A stretch of DNA of 64,000 bases from Paenibacillus polymyxa. GTDB lineage: Bacteria > Bacillota > Bacilli > Paenibacillales > Paenibacillaceae. Below are positions 54,834 to 61,609 of the stretch, piece by piece. The notes under the pieces were generated by a model. The model did not search any database. It had not been told where the DNA came from and saw only the letters and a program-made list of their open reading frames with translations. The DNA lies in NCBI RefSeq assembly GCF_015710975.1, contig NZ_CP049783.1, positions 1,467,501-1,531,500 of the forward strand, written 5' to 3'. How positions within the stretch are numbered: position 1 is the stretch's first letter; each line of letters starts with the position of its first letter. Made by a program: the position numbers and the translations under genes.

Positions 54834-55122
54834 GAATGTAAGCCCCTCTCAACCTGTAAAATAGAGTATGGAACGCAATTTCTCTTTATGTAACTAGTGT
54901 GGTTGCAGTTAACTACGAAGGTATATGAACTCTTCCCCACCTATATAACTTTAAACCCCATTTAAATCATTTGAAACCTTATTAACCCTCCTTTGAATTT
55001 TTATACTTATGACCGTTGTCATGCAAGTCACAAACCTTCGAATAAAGGATATGGAAAGCAATAACAATGTATGATCATCCTCATCATTTTATTATAAATA
55101 ACATGTACTAATGAAGGTAGCT
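54834..55122. other. Upstream region of the stalk/NTF2 gene
   Basis: AT-rich region without a gene. It contains the inverted repeat ATGAC-CGTT-GTCAT (55009-55022) and a possible minus-strand -10 TATAAA near 55000. No promoter pair with proper spacing could be fixed. Confidence 0.35.
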
Positions 55123-55182
55123 CAAAAAAAACGGCTCCTATCACCAAGCGAATGGACGCTTTTTGAATAGAAAGCCGCTGTT
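55123..55182 (-). terminator. Rho-independent terminator of the GntR/ABC/CcdC operon
   Basis: Outer arms ACGGCT / AGCCG(CTGTT) with an inner AAGCG / CGCTT stem; on the minus strand an eight-T run follows. It lies 15 bp beyond the CcdC-like stop. Confidence 0.85.
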
Positions 55183-55197
55183 ACCTCATTCATATTG

Positions 55198-55683
55198 TTA
55201 TACAGATAACGTCCTCCGAAACTTGATAAAGCTCCCAATTCGCCAGATTGAGATATATACCAGCGCCATCGTAATGGCCAGCATGCTAATTTCGGTCGTA
55301 CCCAAACTACTGAGGTATTGAGTCAGAACAACCCGAATCAAAATAATAGCGATAATAATATACTTAAAATATTGGTTCGGCTTGGGATAGATGAGACCGT
55401 CATCCCGTCTTTCATACGCCGTATGCAGCAAAATAACGTAGCCAAACAGAGCCCCTAATAACCCAGCAACCAGTAGCTCCCAAAAGGCGGGAGGCGCGTA
55501 CGTTTGACCAGGAATATGCATCAATTGATATACCGATATCATCATAGCTGGGAAAGCGATAAACATAGGGAGCAAAATCCGAAATCCTTTTCCCTTTACC
55601 GGGCCCCTTCGTCTTTTGGTTCTCAACCAAATCATCAGACCCACCAGAACAGCCATCAATGCATAGATAAAGATTGTCGCCAT
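55198..55683 (-). CDS. CcdC-like (DUF1453) membrane protein
   Basis: 161 residues with five predicted membrane helices (ATIFIYALMAVLVGLMIWL; LLPMFIAFPAMMISVYQLM; and three more). The GLIYPKPNQYFKYIIIAIILIRV segment and overall pattern fit the CcdC/DUF1453 family. The family name comes from a cytochrome c biogenesis region, but no thioredoxin or cytochrome genes are near. It follows the ABC permease by 39 bp in a YtrA-type operon, so it may work with that transporter. ATG 55683 follows AGGAATTTC. Confidence 0.8.
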   Translation of the reverse strand: MATIFIYALMAVLVGLMIWLRTKRRRGPVKGKGFRILLPMFIAFPAMMISVYQLMHIPGQTYAPPAFWELLVAGLLGALFGYVILLHTAYERRDDGLIYPKPNQYFKYIIIAIILIRVVLTQYLSSLGTTEISMLAITMALVYISIWRIGSFIKFRRTLSV

Positions 55684-55722
55684 GGTGAAATTCCTTTCTA
55701 ATATAGAGTCATTTATCCTAAG

Positions 55723-56490
55723 TTAAATCGACAGTTTTTTCTCCAGCAAATAAGCGTTCAAGCGGATCAATGCATATGCAGCAACCCAACTAATCAACAC
55801 CGCAACCGGAAAATGCCAGGTAAAAGGAAACCACTGTCCGTTGTGAACATGATGAAACTGCTCATAAATCCGCTGATCGCCTGACCAATAAAAGACGCTT
55901 CCTCCACCCATCAAAAGAATCCACAGGATTGGGCTAAGCGGCCGCAAGGTGCTATATTTGGTACTGGCCGTCAGCAGACCCAGCGCAATAACCAACGGCG
56001 TAAAGGCGATAATCATTACAAACCAGTTTAAGCCGGCTATCATAAAAGACGCTGCATCCGCAAACGTATAAGCCTGTATGGTCGATGAGATAAATAGCGC
56101 GTATAGAGAACCTACTACAAACAAGAGCAATATCACGACAATGGTTTGTAAAATAGCAGCAATCCATTTGGCGCTAATTAGCCACATACGCGGATAGGGA
56201 AGGGTCAGCCACCATCCGTAGGTGTCATTTTCCCATTCTCTTCTCAGCATTCCCACACCCATGAAAACAATCATGTACGGCAAGCCCAGGGTGACATACC
56301 ACAGCCTTGTCAATTCGAGTTCATTGTGAAGAGCGAAGTACAAGGAAATCGCGAACGCCGCAATTAGAAATAGTGAAAAATATACAAGTCTCCACGATCT
56401 GGGCAGTCGATTGCGGCTTTGCTTTCTCCAGCTTCCTTTATTTCGAAATTCATGGCGTATTAAATCTTTGAACAGCCCGAATGAATTCAC
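55723..56490 (-). CDS. ABC transporter permease (YtrC/D-like)
   Basis: 255 residues with six predicted membrane helices (LVYFSLFLIAAFAISLYFAL; LWYVTLGLPYMIVFMGVGML; and more). It lacks sequence of sugar-type permeases and resembles ABC-2 type membrane subunits linked to YtrA-family regulators. The GTG at 56490 overlaps the ATPase stop (GTGA) and has GGGAG eight bases upstream; the GTG at 56499 is less well placed. It pairs with the overlapping ATPase. Such systems are usually induced by cell-wall antibiotics. Confidence 0.85.
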   Translation of the reverse strand: MNSFGLFKDLIRHEFRNKGSWRKQSRNRLPRSWRLVYFSLFLIAAFAISLYFALHNELELTRLWYVTLGLPYMIVFMGVGMLRREWENDTYGWWLTLPYPRMWLISAKWIAAILQTIVVILLLFVVGSLYALFISSTIQAYTFADAASFMIAGLNWFVMIIAFTPLVIALGLLTASTKYSTLRPLSPILWILLMGGGSVFYWSGDQRIYEQFHHVHNGQWFPFTWHFPVAVLISWVAAYALIRLNAYLLEKKLSI

Positions 56491-57200
56491 GCCTTCCACT
56501 CCCTTTTGTACAAATTGCGGAACACCTGGTTCAGCGAGCCATGCTCTGCACGCAGATCATCCGATTCACCAGACCATATCACTCGCCCGCGGTCCATCAT
56601 GACCGTGTAATCAAACAAGCCTTCCACTTCCTGAATATCATGTGTGCTAATGAGTATAGATTGTTGCCGATCCTCCAAATAATCAATAATCCCAGCTACG
56701 ATCGCTTCTCTAGAGAGAACATCAATACCTACAAAAGGTTCATCCAGGATCATAAGCGGTACTTCTCGTGCCAGGCACAGAATCAGCAGCACACGCGCCT
56801 CCTGTCCGCGACTCAACCCGGCCATCTTTAGCTCCAATTCCACATCCATATGGTCAGCAAGTTTATAGGCATCCTTTATATTGAAGCCAGGCAAAAAGGA
56901 CTTCCCCCATTCTAGCGTCTGCTGAACTGTATGATTGGGATACCAACGTGCCCGGTCAGGAAGATAGGATATATTCCGGTTGGTTTCCCAGCCAGGCTGT
57001 TGGCCCAGCACCTGAAGCTCGCCCCCGTCCGGCTGAATTAACCCCGTGATGGCTCGAAAGAGGCTGGACTTCCCGCAGCCATTGGGCCCAAGCACACCTA
57101 CAATACGTCCTGCCGGAATGACGACATCCAGTTGGTCCAATGCTTTTTTATTTCCATATTGCTTCATCAGCTGCTTTGCAGTTACCACAGACTCCGTCAT
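56487..57200 (-). CDS. ABC transporter ATP-binding protein (YtrB-like)
   Basis: 237 residues: Walker A GPNGCGKSSLFRA, signature LSRGQEARV (an atypical LSRGQ), Walker B LMILDEPFVGID, and H-loop STHDIQEVE. It powers the membrane subunit encoded next. It overlaps both neighbours by 4 bp. The combination GntR (YtrA type)-ATPase-permease is known from Bacillus as an envelope-stress-responsive operon; the substrate here is unknown. Confidence 0.93.
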   Translation of the reverse strand: MTESVVTAKQLMKQYGNKKALDQLDVVIPAGRIVGVLGPNGCGKSSLFRAITGLIQPDGGELQVLGQQPGWETNRNISYLPDRARWYPNHTVQQTLEWGKSFLPGFNIKDAYKLADHMDVELELKMAGLSRGQEARVLLILCLAREVPLMILDEPFVGIDVLSREAIVAGIIDYLEDRQQSILISTHDIQEVEGLFDYTVMMDRGRVIWSGESDDLRAEHGSLNQVFRNLYKREWKA

Positions 57201-57610
57201 GCCTTTTCGCCTCCTTCCTTGTGATCTCCGTCCTGTCGGCTTCTTATATATTGCTGTACATCTTCCCAGGATAATCCCAGGCTGCTCATCTGTCCGAGAA
57301 ACTGATCGATATACGTCATAGCCAATTGTTCCCGAAAGCTGGCAATCCGCTCACTGGACGAAGTTACATACGTACCCAGACCGCGTCGCTTCTCAGTCAA
57401 TCCGTCCCGTTCCAGCTCCTGATACGCCCGCATCACGGTATTCGGATTCATACGCAATTCCTGCGCCAGATCACGCACAGATGGCATTTTGCTTCCCATT
57501 TCAATCTCTCCTTTAGCAATGGAGCTTCGTACTTGATTTAATATTTGTTCATATAATGGCTGGCTAAAGTCTATTAAAAATCGGAACGAGCCAACCCGTT
57601 GTTCTTCCAT
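57197..57610 (-). CDS. GntR-family regulator, YtrA subfamily
   Basis: 137 residues, the short YtrA form: winged helix FSQPLYEQILNQVRSSIAKGEIEMGSKMPSVRDLAQELRMNPNTVMRAYQELERDGLTEKRRGLGTYV and a brief helical dimerisation tail. It likely represses its own operon; a perfect eight-base inverted repeat lies over the -10 box upstream. ATG 57610 is preceded by GGGGGAAACACCC. The gene overlaps the ATPase gene. Confidence 0.93.
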   Translation of the reverse strand: MEEQRVGSFRFLIDFSQPLYEQILNQVRSSIAKGEIEMGSKMPSVRDLAQELRMNPNTVMRAYQELERDGLTEKRRGLGTYVTSSSERIASFREQLAMTYIDQFLGQMSSLGLSWEDVQQYIRSRQDGDHKEGGEKA

Positions 57611-57651
57611 GGGTGTTTCCCCCTAATTCGGCTGTATCTATCGTGCCTGTA

Positions 57652-57683
57652 GTGTATTATATCACTTAATACACGTAATACAA
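57652..57683 (-). promoter_or_regulatory. Promoter and operator of the YtrA-type operon
   Basis: Minus strand: TTGTAT (57683-57678), 16 bp, TATAAT (57661-57656). Overlapping it is GTGTATTA-N7-TAATACAC (57652-57674), a perfect inverted repeat of the kind bound by YtrA-family dimers. Confidence 0.82.
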
Positions 57684-57724
57684 TAGCAATTCGTTAAAAT
57701 GCTAGTCCTGCCTTGCAAATTCCA

Positions 57725-57782
57725 TTCAGTAAATGCTCAGCTTGCGCTCAGATAGCATTCAAGTTAATCCCTTATGATGTAT
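57725..57782 (+). promoter_or_regulatory. Four 11-bp-phased direct repeats upstream of the secreted protein gene
   Basis: TTCAG (57725), CTCAG (57736), CTCAG (57747) and TTCAA (57758) begin exactly 11 bp apart, followed by TTATGATGTAT, a weak -10 region at 57773-57782. The layout matches the site before the GT39 operon at 21831, including the distance to the -10. This points to one OmpR-type regulator acting on both. Confidence 0.65.
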
Positions 57783-57817
57783 CACGTACCCAACAAACCA
57801 TAAACGAAAGGTGGAAA

Positions 57818-58396
57818 ATGAAGATGAAGAGCACCAAGAAAGCAATTTTGGCCGGAACGTTGGCGTTGGCATTTTTAGGAGGCGGAGCGCTGTACTCCAC
57901 AGGCGCAGCCCATGCTGCTTCAACTACACCTGAGAAGGCTCCTACTGCAAGTAAAGCACAGGCACCTAAGGGAAACCCTGGCGATGCTAACGGTCCACAA
58001 ATCGCAGGAGGAAACTATGCTGAGAACAAGGCTCTCCTGAAACTATTGAAATTGTCCTCCAGTCAGTTGGATACACAGTTGAAGGCTGGTAAATCCCTTG
58101 CTACGATCGCCAAAGCACAAGGCGTGAGCGTAAACTCCGTGATTGATGTGATGGTCTCGGATATGAAGTCAAAACTCGCTACGGAAAAACAAAACGGCAA
58201 GATTACCGCAAGCGAATATAATCAGCGTGTTTCCAACCTGAAGCAAATGATTACCGATATGGTGAATGGCGTTAAGCCTTCTAAGCCACCAGTAGACGGG
58301 GCTAAAGGAGAAGCAGGTAAAGCTCCAGCTAAAACAGATGCGGCTAAGGCTCCTGCTAAGCCAAATGCAGCTCAAGCCTCTGATAAGCAAAAATAG
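57818..58396 (+). CDS. Secreted Ala/Lys-rich protein of unknown function
   Basis: 192 residues. Signal peptide (KKAILAGTLALAFLGGGALYSTGAAHAA) followed by a helical central part ALLKLLKLSSSQLDTQLKAG / KSLATIAKAQGVSVNSVID, a pattern seen in secreted proteins of Gram-positive bacteria whose role is unknown to me, and a low-complexity Ala/Pro/Lys tail that could contact the wall. ATG 57818 has AAAGGTGG upstream; the frame extends to 57713 but that part is regulatory DNA with phased repeats. Probably controlled by the two-component system at 19.5-21.7 kb. Confidence 0.85.
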   Translation: MKMKSTKKAILAGTLALAFLGGGALYSTGAAHAASTTPEKAPTASKAQAPKGNPGDANGPQIAGGNYAENKALLKLLKLSSSQLDTQLKAGKSLATIAKAQGVSVNSVIDVMVSDMKSKLATEKQNGKITASEYNQRVSNLKQMITDMVNGVKPSKPPVDGAKGEAGKAPAKTDAAKAPAKPNAAQASDKQK

Positions 58397-58437
58397 CTAC
58401 AGCTTCTTTTTTCCAAAAGCTGTAGCTCGATAAGTCA
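58395..58437 (+). terminator. Hairpin directly after the secreted protein gene
   Basis: Eleven-base perfect stem AGCTACAGCTT / AAGCTGTAGCT starting inside the stop codon. No T run follows, so it may protect the mRNA end rather than terminate. Confidence 0.6.
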
Positions 58438-58522
58438 CATTCATAAGAACGATTTGTTAATCTGACACAGCCACTCCACAATAATAAATCTCCATCCGGC
58501 CTCCCTGTACGGATCGAGAATG

Positions 58523-58573
58523 AATAAGCCTGCCCTCTGCTACGATACAACAGAAGAGGACAGGCTTATTTTT
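58523..58573 (+). terminator. Rho-independent terminator before the GNAT gene
   Basis: Arms AATAAGCCTG-C-CCTCT and AGAGG-A-CAGGCTTATT, followed by TTT. Probably the true transcript end for the secreted protein gene 130 bp upstream. Confidence 0.82.
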
Positions 58574-58655
58574 CATGTACTTGATACAATATGTGGTAAA
58601 CTAACTTAAGCCAGAGATCACACTTTTTATCCTGATTCAGCAAAAGGAGTATGTA

Positions 58656-59201
58656 ATGAAAATAAATAAACAGGAATTTCATGTACAAGGAGTAAGCTAT
58701 ATCATTAGATCGGCTATGATTCAAGATGCGATGAATTTGTCTGAAATCCGCTTACTGATAGATGGAGAGACTGAAAATTTAGACAGAGAAAAGGGAGAAG
58801 CATTCATAAGTACATCCGGTTTTGAACAGCTTATTAAAGCCGATACAGAGCACGCCAAAAATCTATTTTTAGTTGCGGTCGTTCATGATAAAGTCGTTGG
58901 ATTTTCAAGATGTGAAGGTCATGTTCTGCGTCGATTCGCTCATAAAGTTGAATTCGGTGTGTGTGTACAAAAGGATTTCTGGGGGTATGGAATCGGGACG
59001 AATCTTCTGAAAAAATCCATTTCCTGGGCAGACTCTAACGGCATCCAGAAAATGAGCCTACAAGTTCTAGAAACCAATAATAAAGCCATTGAACTTTATA
59101 AAAAGCATGGATTTGAAATCGAAGGGTTATTAAAAAACGACAAGATTCTCTCAGATGGTCAATACTACAACACCATAATCATGGGAAGATTCCATAACTA
59201 A
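58656..59201 (+). CDS. GNAT-family N-acetyltransferase
   Basis: 181 residues, single acetyltransferase domain: YIIRSAMIQDAMNLSEIR at the start, FGVCVQKDFWGYGIGTNLLKKSISWA for acetyl-CoA binding, LQVLETNNKAIELYKKHGFEIEGLLKNDKIL at the end. This is close to the RimI/diamine-type group that acetylates amines or protein N-termini; the substrate is unknown. ATG 58656 follows AAAGGAG. Single-gene unit flanked by terminators. Confidence 0.92.
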   Translation: MKINKQEFHVQGVSYIIRSAMIQDAMNLSEIRLLIDGETENLDREKGEAFISTSGFEQLIKADTEHAKNLFLVAVVHDKVVGFSRCEGHVLRRFAHKVEFGVCVQKDFWGYGIGTNLLKKSISWADSNGIQKMSLQVLETNNKAIELYKKHGFEIEGLLKNDKILSDGQYYNTIIMGRFHN

Positions 59202-59227
59202 AAAAGATCCTGTTCCACAGGATCTTT
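59201..59227. terminator. Bidirectional terminator between GNAT and membrane protein genes
   Basis: Ten-base stem AAAGATCCTG / CAGGATCTTT with a five-base loop, A run to the left and T-rich to the right, between converging genes. Confidence 0.92.
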
Positions 59228-59251
59228 CATCATTTCGAGGCGATATTGGCC

Positions 59252-59584
59252 CTAGTAGCGATAATCATCGTAGGGATTGCGATTACGATAATGGTCTCGC
59301 GGCTGTTGGGCTGCGGTAATCATCAAAAATATGCCTGAGAGCAGGTGCATTAACCAGCCTACAAATGGAATCCACCCAACAACCGAGGTCACAATCCCTA
59401 AAATAGATCCATAATAAGTCTCTTTATTAGTTACCGATAGCACCAACGTCACTATGTGGAAAATCAACATAAAGAACAATACAGTATACGCAGAATTTAT
59501 GACGAGCAGCCCGCCCAAAACAGGAATAGCAAAAAATAGCTCCAATCCGCCCGTAATCCATTTTAATGTTTTTGATGGTGTCAT
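59252..59584 (-). CDS. Small four-helix membrane protein, unknown
   Basis: 110 residues with about four membrane helices (ITGGLELFFAIPVLGGLLVI; AYTVLFFMLIFHIVTLVLSV; YYGSILGIVTSVVGWIPFVGW; MHLLSGIFLMITAA) and a polar Arg/Tyr/Asn tail. I do not recognise a named family. ATG 59584 has GGGAGAGTGG upstream; the frame runs back to 59689 without a better start. Single gene. Confidence 0.8.
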   Translation of the reverse strand: MTPSKTLKWITGGLELFFAIPVLGGLLVINSAYTVLFFMLIFHIVTLVLSVTNKETYYGSILGIVTSVVGWIPFVGWLMHLLSGIFLMITAAQQPRDHYRNRNPYDDYRY

Positions 59585-59770
59585 TGTTCCACTCTCCCAA
59601 TGCTGTTTCATTCCATAAGTATATCCTATCCCCATGCAGGATGACATACATATTTTACTAATTCTATACTTGTATAGCGGCGATCTCACCCCTTTTTCGA
59701 ATGAGCTAAGCCCTGGCTACATATATGTGAGAGAGAACGAAATTTCGTGATTTTTAAAGGGGGGAGCATC

Positions 59771-60595
59771 ATGGGATATTATATTGAAGTGGAACGTGGC
59801 GTTAAGCTGTATGTAGAAGATATAGGAGAAGGCATCCCTGTTTTGATGGTGCACGGCTGGCCGCTGGACCATCGAATGTACGAATACCAGGTTGCCCAGT
59901 TGCCTGCTTACGGATACCGCTGTATTCAAGTTGATCTTAGGGGGTTCGGGAAGTCTGATCGACCATGGCATGGCTACAATTATGATCGACTGGCAGACGA
60001 TCTCCTGGCTGTTATACAGGCCCTTCAATTAAGCCATATACGGCTGATCGGTTTTTCTATGGGGGGAGCAATTGTCACGCGCTACATGAGCAGACATAGG
60101 GGATGGGGTGTTGATCAGCTAATTTTGATCGGAGCTGCCACGCCTCGGTTTACCCCAACCAGCGACTTTCCTTACGGCACTCCTGTCGCAGAGGTAGATA
60201 AACTCATCAAACAAGCCTATACAGATCGTCCGCAACTGGTAACATCATTTGGCGAAATGTTGTTCGCCAAACCCGTCAGCCAGAGTTTACGTGACTGGTT
60301 ACGTGATCAGGGCTTTGCGGCTTCGGTTCATAGCATGGCTTGTACTTTGTATTCACTGCGTGACTCTGATTTACGGCCCGATTTGCCATGTATACACGTG
60401 CCTACGTGGATTCTACACGGCAAGCTGGATCGGGTCTGCCCTTTCCCTCTAGCGCTCCAAACTCAAAAAGGAATTGCCGGCTCCAGGCTTATTCCTTTCG
60501 AACGAAGTGGTCACGGTGTATTTTATGAAGCACTACCTGAATTTAATTCCACCTTACTGAGCATACTATCCCCATCCTCTATACACCCTAATTGA
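59771..60595 (+). CDS. Alpha/beta hydrolase of the chloroperoxidase/perhydrolase type
   Basis: 274 residues. VHGWPLDHRMYEYQ near residue 28, VDLRGFGKSDRPWHGYNYDRLADDL, nucleophile S96 in GFSMGGAI, D220 in HGKLDRVCP and H248 in RSGHGVFYE form a full triad. The HGWPL and GFSMGG motifs are typical of the cofactor-free haloperoxidase-like esterases. Substrate unknown; cytoplasmic. The ATG at 59771 follows GGGGGGAG; the in-frame upstream ATG at 59747 has no such site. Single-gene unit. Confidence 0.92.
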   Translation: MGYYIEVERGVKLYVEDIGEGIPVLMVHGWPLDHRMYEYQVAQLPAYGYRCIQVDLRGFGKSDRPWHGYNYDRLADDLLAVIQALQLSHIRLIGFSMGGAIVTRYMSRHRGWGVDQLILIGAATPRFTPTSDFPYGTPVAEVDKLIKQAYTDRPQLVTSFGEMLFAKPVSQSLRDWLRDQGFAASVHSMACTLYSLRDSDLRPDLPCIHVPTWILHGKLDRVCPFPLALQTQKGIAGSRLIPFERSGHGVFYEALPEFNSTLLSILSPSSIHPN

Positions 60596-60618
60596 AAGCC
60601 TGTTCTCAGAAAAACAAA

Positions 60619-60658
60619 AAAGACGCCTCAGCGCCGTTACGGCTATGGGGCATCTTTT
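60619..60658. terminator. Bidirectional terminator between hydrolase and YdjO-like genes
   Basis: Arms AAAGACGCCTC / GGGGCATCTTT (with G-U and one mismatch) around an inner AGCGCCG / CGGCT stem. A run before and T run after, between converging genes. Confidence 0.85.
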
Positions 60659-60677
60659 ACTACAAACATGTATCCGC

Positions 60678-60893
60678 TTAGGATTGTTTGGTATGATTAA
60701 AGCTCGTATTGTTTAAAACAGCCAGCTTTTTCTCGCCCTTCACCATGGCAGAACCGCAAATGGGGCATGTCGGCTCGACAGAAAAAGCGAAGTTATCCCG
60801 CATCCAGCCGTTGCATGTATCACTGGCGCAATTCCAAACAGTTGTAATTTCCTCAGGAATTTCATCCATTGGCTTTTTCCGTGAATTGTACAT
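60678..60893 (-). CDS. YdjO-like cold-inducible zinc-ribbon protein
   Basis: 71 residues with four cysteines in two knuckles: WNCASDTCNGWMRDNF and PTCPICGSAMVKG. This matches the YdjO family, often next to cold-shock genes in Bacilli. ATG 60893 is six bases from AAGAGGG; the frame runs to 60983 without support. It lies downstream of the csp gene behind that gene's terminator, so read-through or an own promoter is needed. Function unknown, likely nucleic-acid linked. Confidence 0.9.
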   Translation of the reverse strand: MYNSRKKPMDEIPEEITTVWNCASDTCNGWMRDNFAFSVEPTCPICGSAMVKGEKKLAVLNNTSFNHTKQS

Positions 60894-60970
60894 AAACATC
60901 CCTCTTTCTTCATGATTTATAAAGCGATAAGATGTAATCAGTTCAAAAACGGTCTTGTGAACAGATAAAA

Positions 60971-61001
60971 ACAAATGCCCCAAACGCTATGTTCGGGGCA
61001 T
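60971..61001 (-). terminator. Terminator after the csp gene
   Basis: Minus strand ATGCCCC / GGGGCAT with a 13-base loop followed by TTGTTTTTATC, 24 bp past the csp stop. Confidence 0.9.
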
Positions 61002-61024
61002 CTGAAGTAGGCTGTAATTTAAAA

Positions 61025-61225
61025 TTACAGTTTTACAACGTTCTCAGCTTGTGGTCCACGGTTTCCTTCAACTACGTTGAATTCTACGCGTTGGCCTTCG
61101 TCCAAAGATTTGAAACCTTCGCCTTGGATTGCGGAGAAGTGTACGAATACATCGCTTCCACCTTCAACTTCGATGAAACCGAAACCTTTTTCTGCGTTAA
61201 ACCATTTAACTGTACCTGTTTGCAT
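61025..61225 (-). CDS. CspA-family cold-shock protein
   Basis: 66 residues, single cold-shock domain: [20 protein letters not shown] with RNP1 KGFGFI and [10 protein letters not shown] with RNP2. It binds single-stranded RNA and DNA and keeps mRNA unfolded in the cold or in normal growth. ATG 61225 has GGAGG upstream (on the minus strand GGAGGTAATTCC). A long structured leader of about 130 nt and an own promoter suggest RNA-level control. Confidence 0.96.
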   Translation of the reverse strand: MQTGTVKWFNAEKGFGFIEVEGGSDVFVHFSAIQGEGFKSLDEGQRVEFNVVEGNRGPQAENVVKL

Positions 61226-61276
61226 GGAATTACCTCCAAAATATATTTATATGACCTTTATTTTTTACAAATAAAA

Positions 61277-61336
61277 ATTCACATATTGCACAAGGTTATT
61301 TCAACCTAAAACAATAACCCTCTACAATATGTGAAT
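61277..61336 (-). promoter_or_regulatory. Structured 5' leader of the csp mRNA
   Basis: Twelve-base perfect arms ATTCACATATTG (61277-61288) and CAATATGTGAAT (61325-61336), with an inner GGTTATT / AATAACC stem, lie wholly within the csp leader. This is typical of thermally switching cold-shock mRNAs. Confidence 0.7.
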
Positions 61337-61361
61337 CTCAGGTCACAATTTCAATATACTC

Positions 61362-61390
61362 ATATTACCATAAGTGTATTGAAAACGCAA
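61362..61390 (-). promoter_or_regulatory. csp promoter
   Basis: Minus strand TTGCGT (61390-61385), 17 bp, TAATAT (61367-61362). Predicted start near 61355 gives a 130-nt leader. Confidence 0.7.
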
Positions 61391-61552
61391 GCACTGGAGA
61401 ATTTAATTTATGCAGAGTGCTTATGTCATCTATTGCTGCCTCAAGCTGTCTCCATTAGACAAGAGTGAGTCATTAACGCCTACTTAAAACATTATATCCG
61501 CAATTGCTTCCTATTATACCAGTAATCAAGAAATAAATATACACAACGTTGC
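61391..61552. other. Intergenic region without a gene
   Basis: AT-rich spacer between the csp promoter and the arabinanase terminator. I see only a short inverted repeat, GCACT ... AGTGC, and no coding frame with a ribosome site. Confidence 0.4.
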
Positions 61553-61591
61553 GCAGGAGATGAACTTCTTGAGAAAAAGTCCATCCCCTGC
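61553..61591 (-). terminator. Hairpin terminator after the GH43 gene
   Basis: Fifteen-base stem (arms 61553-61567 and 61577-61591, with two G-U pairs) 18 bp past the stop. The T run in the minus direction is weak. Confidence 0.7.
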
Positions 61592-61609
61592 TTTGTTTGC
61601 TCATTTTAA

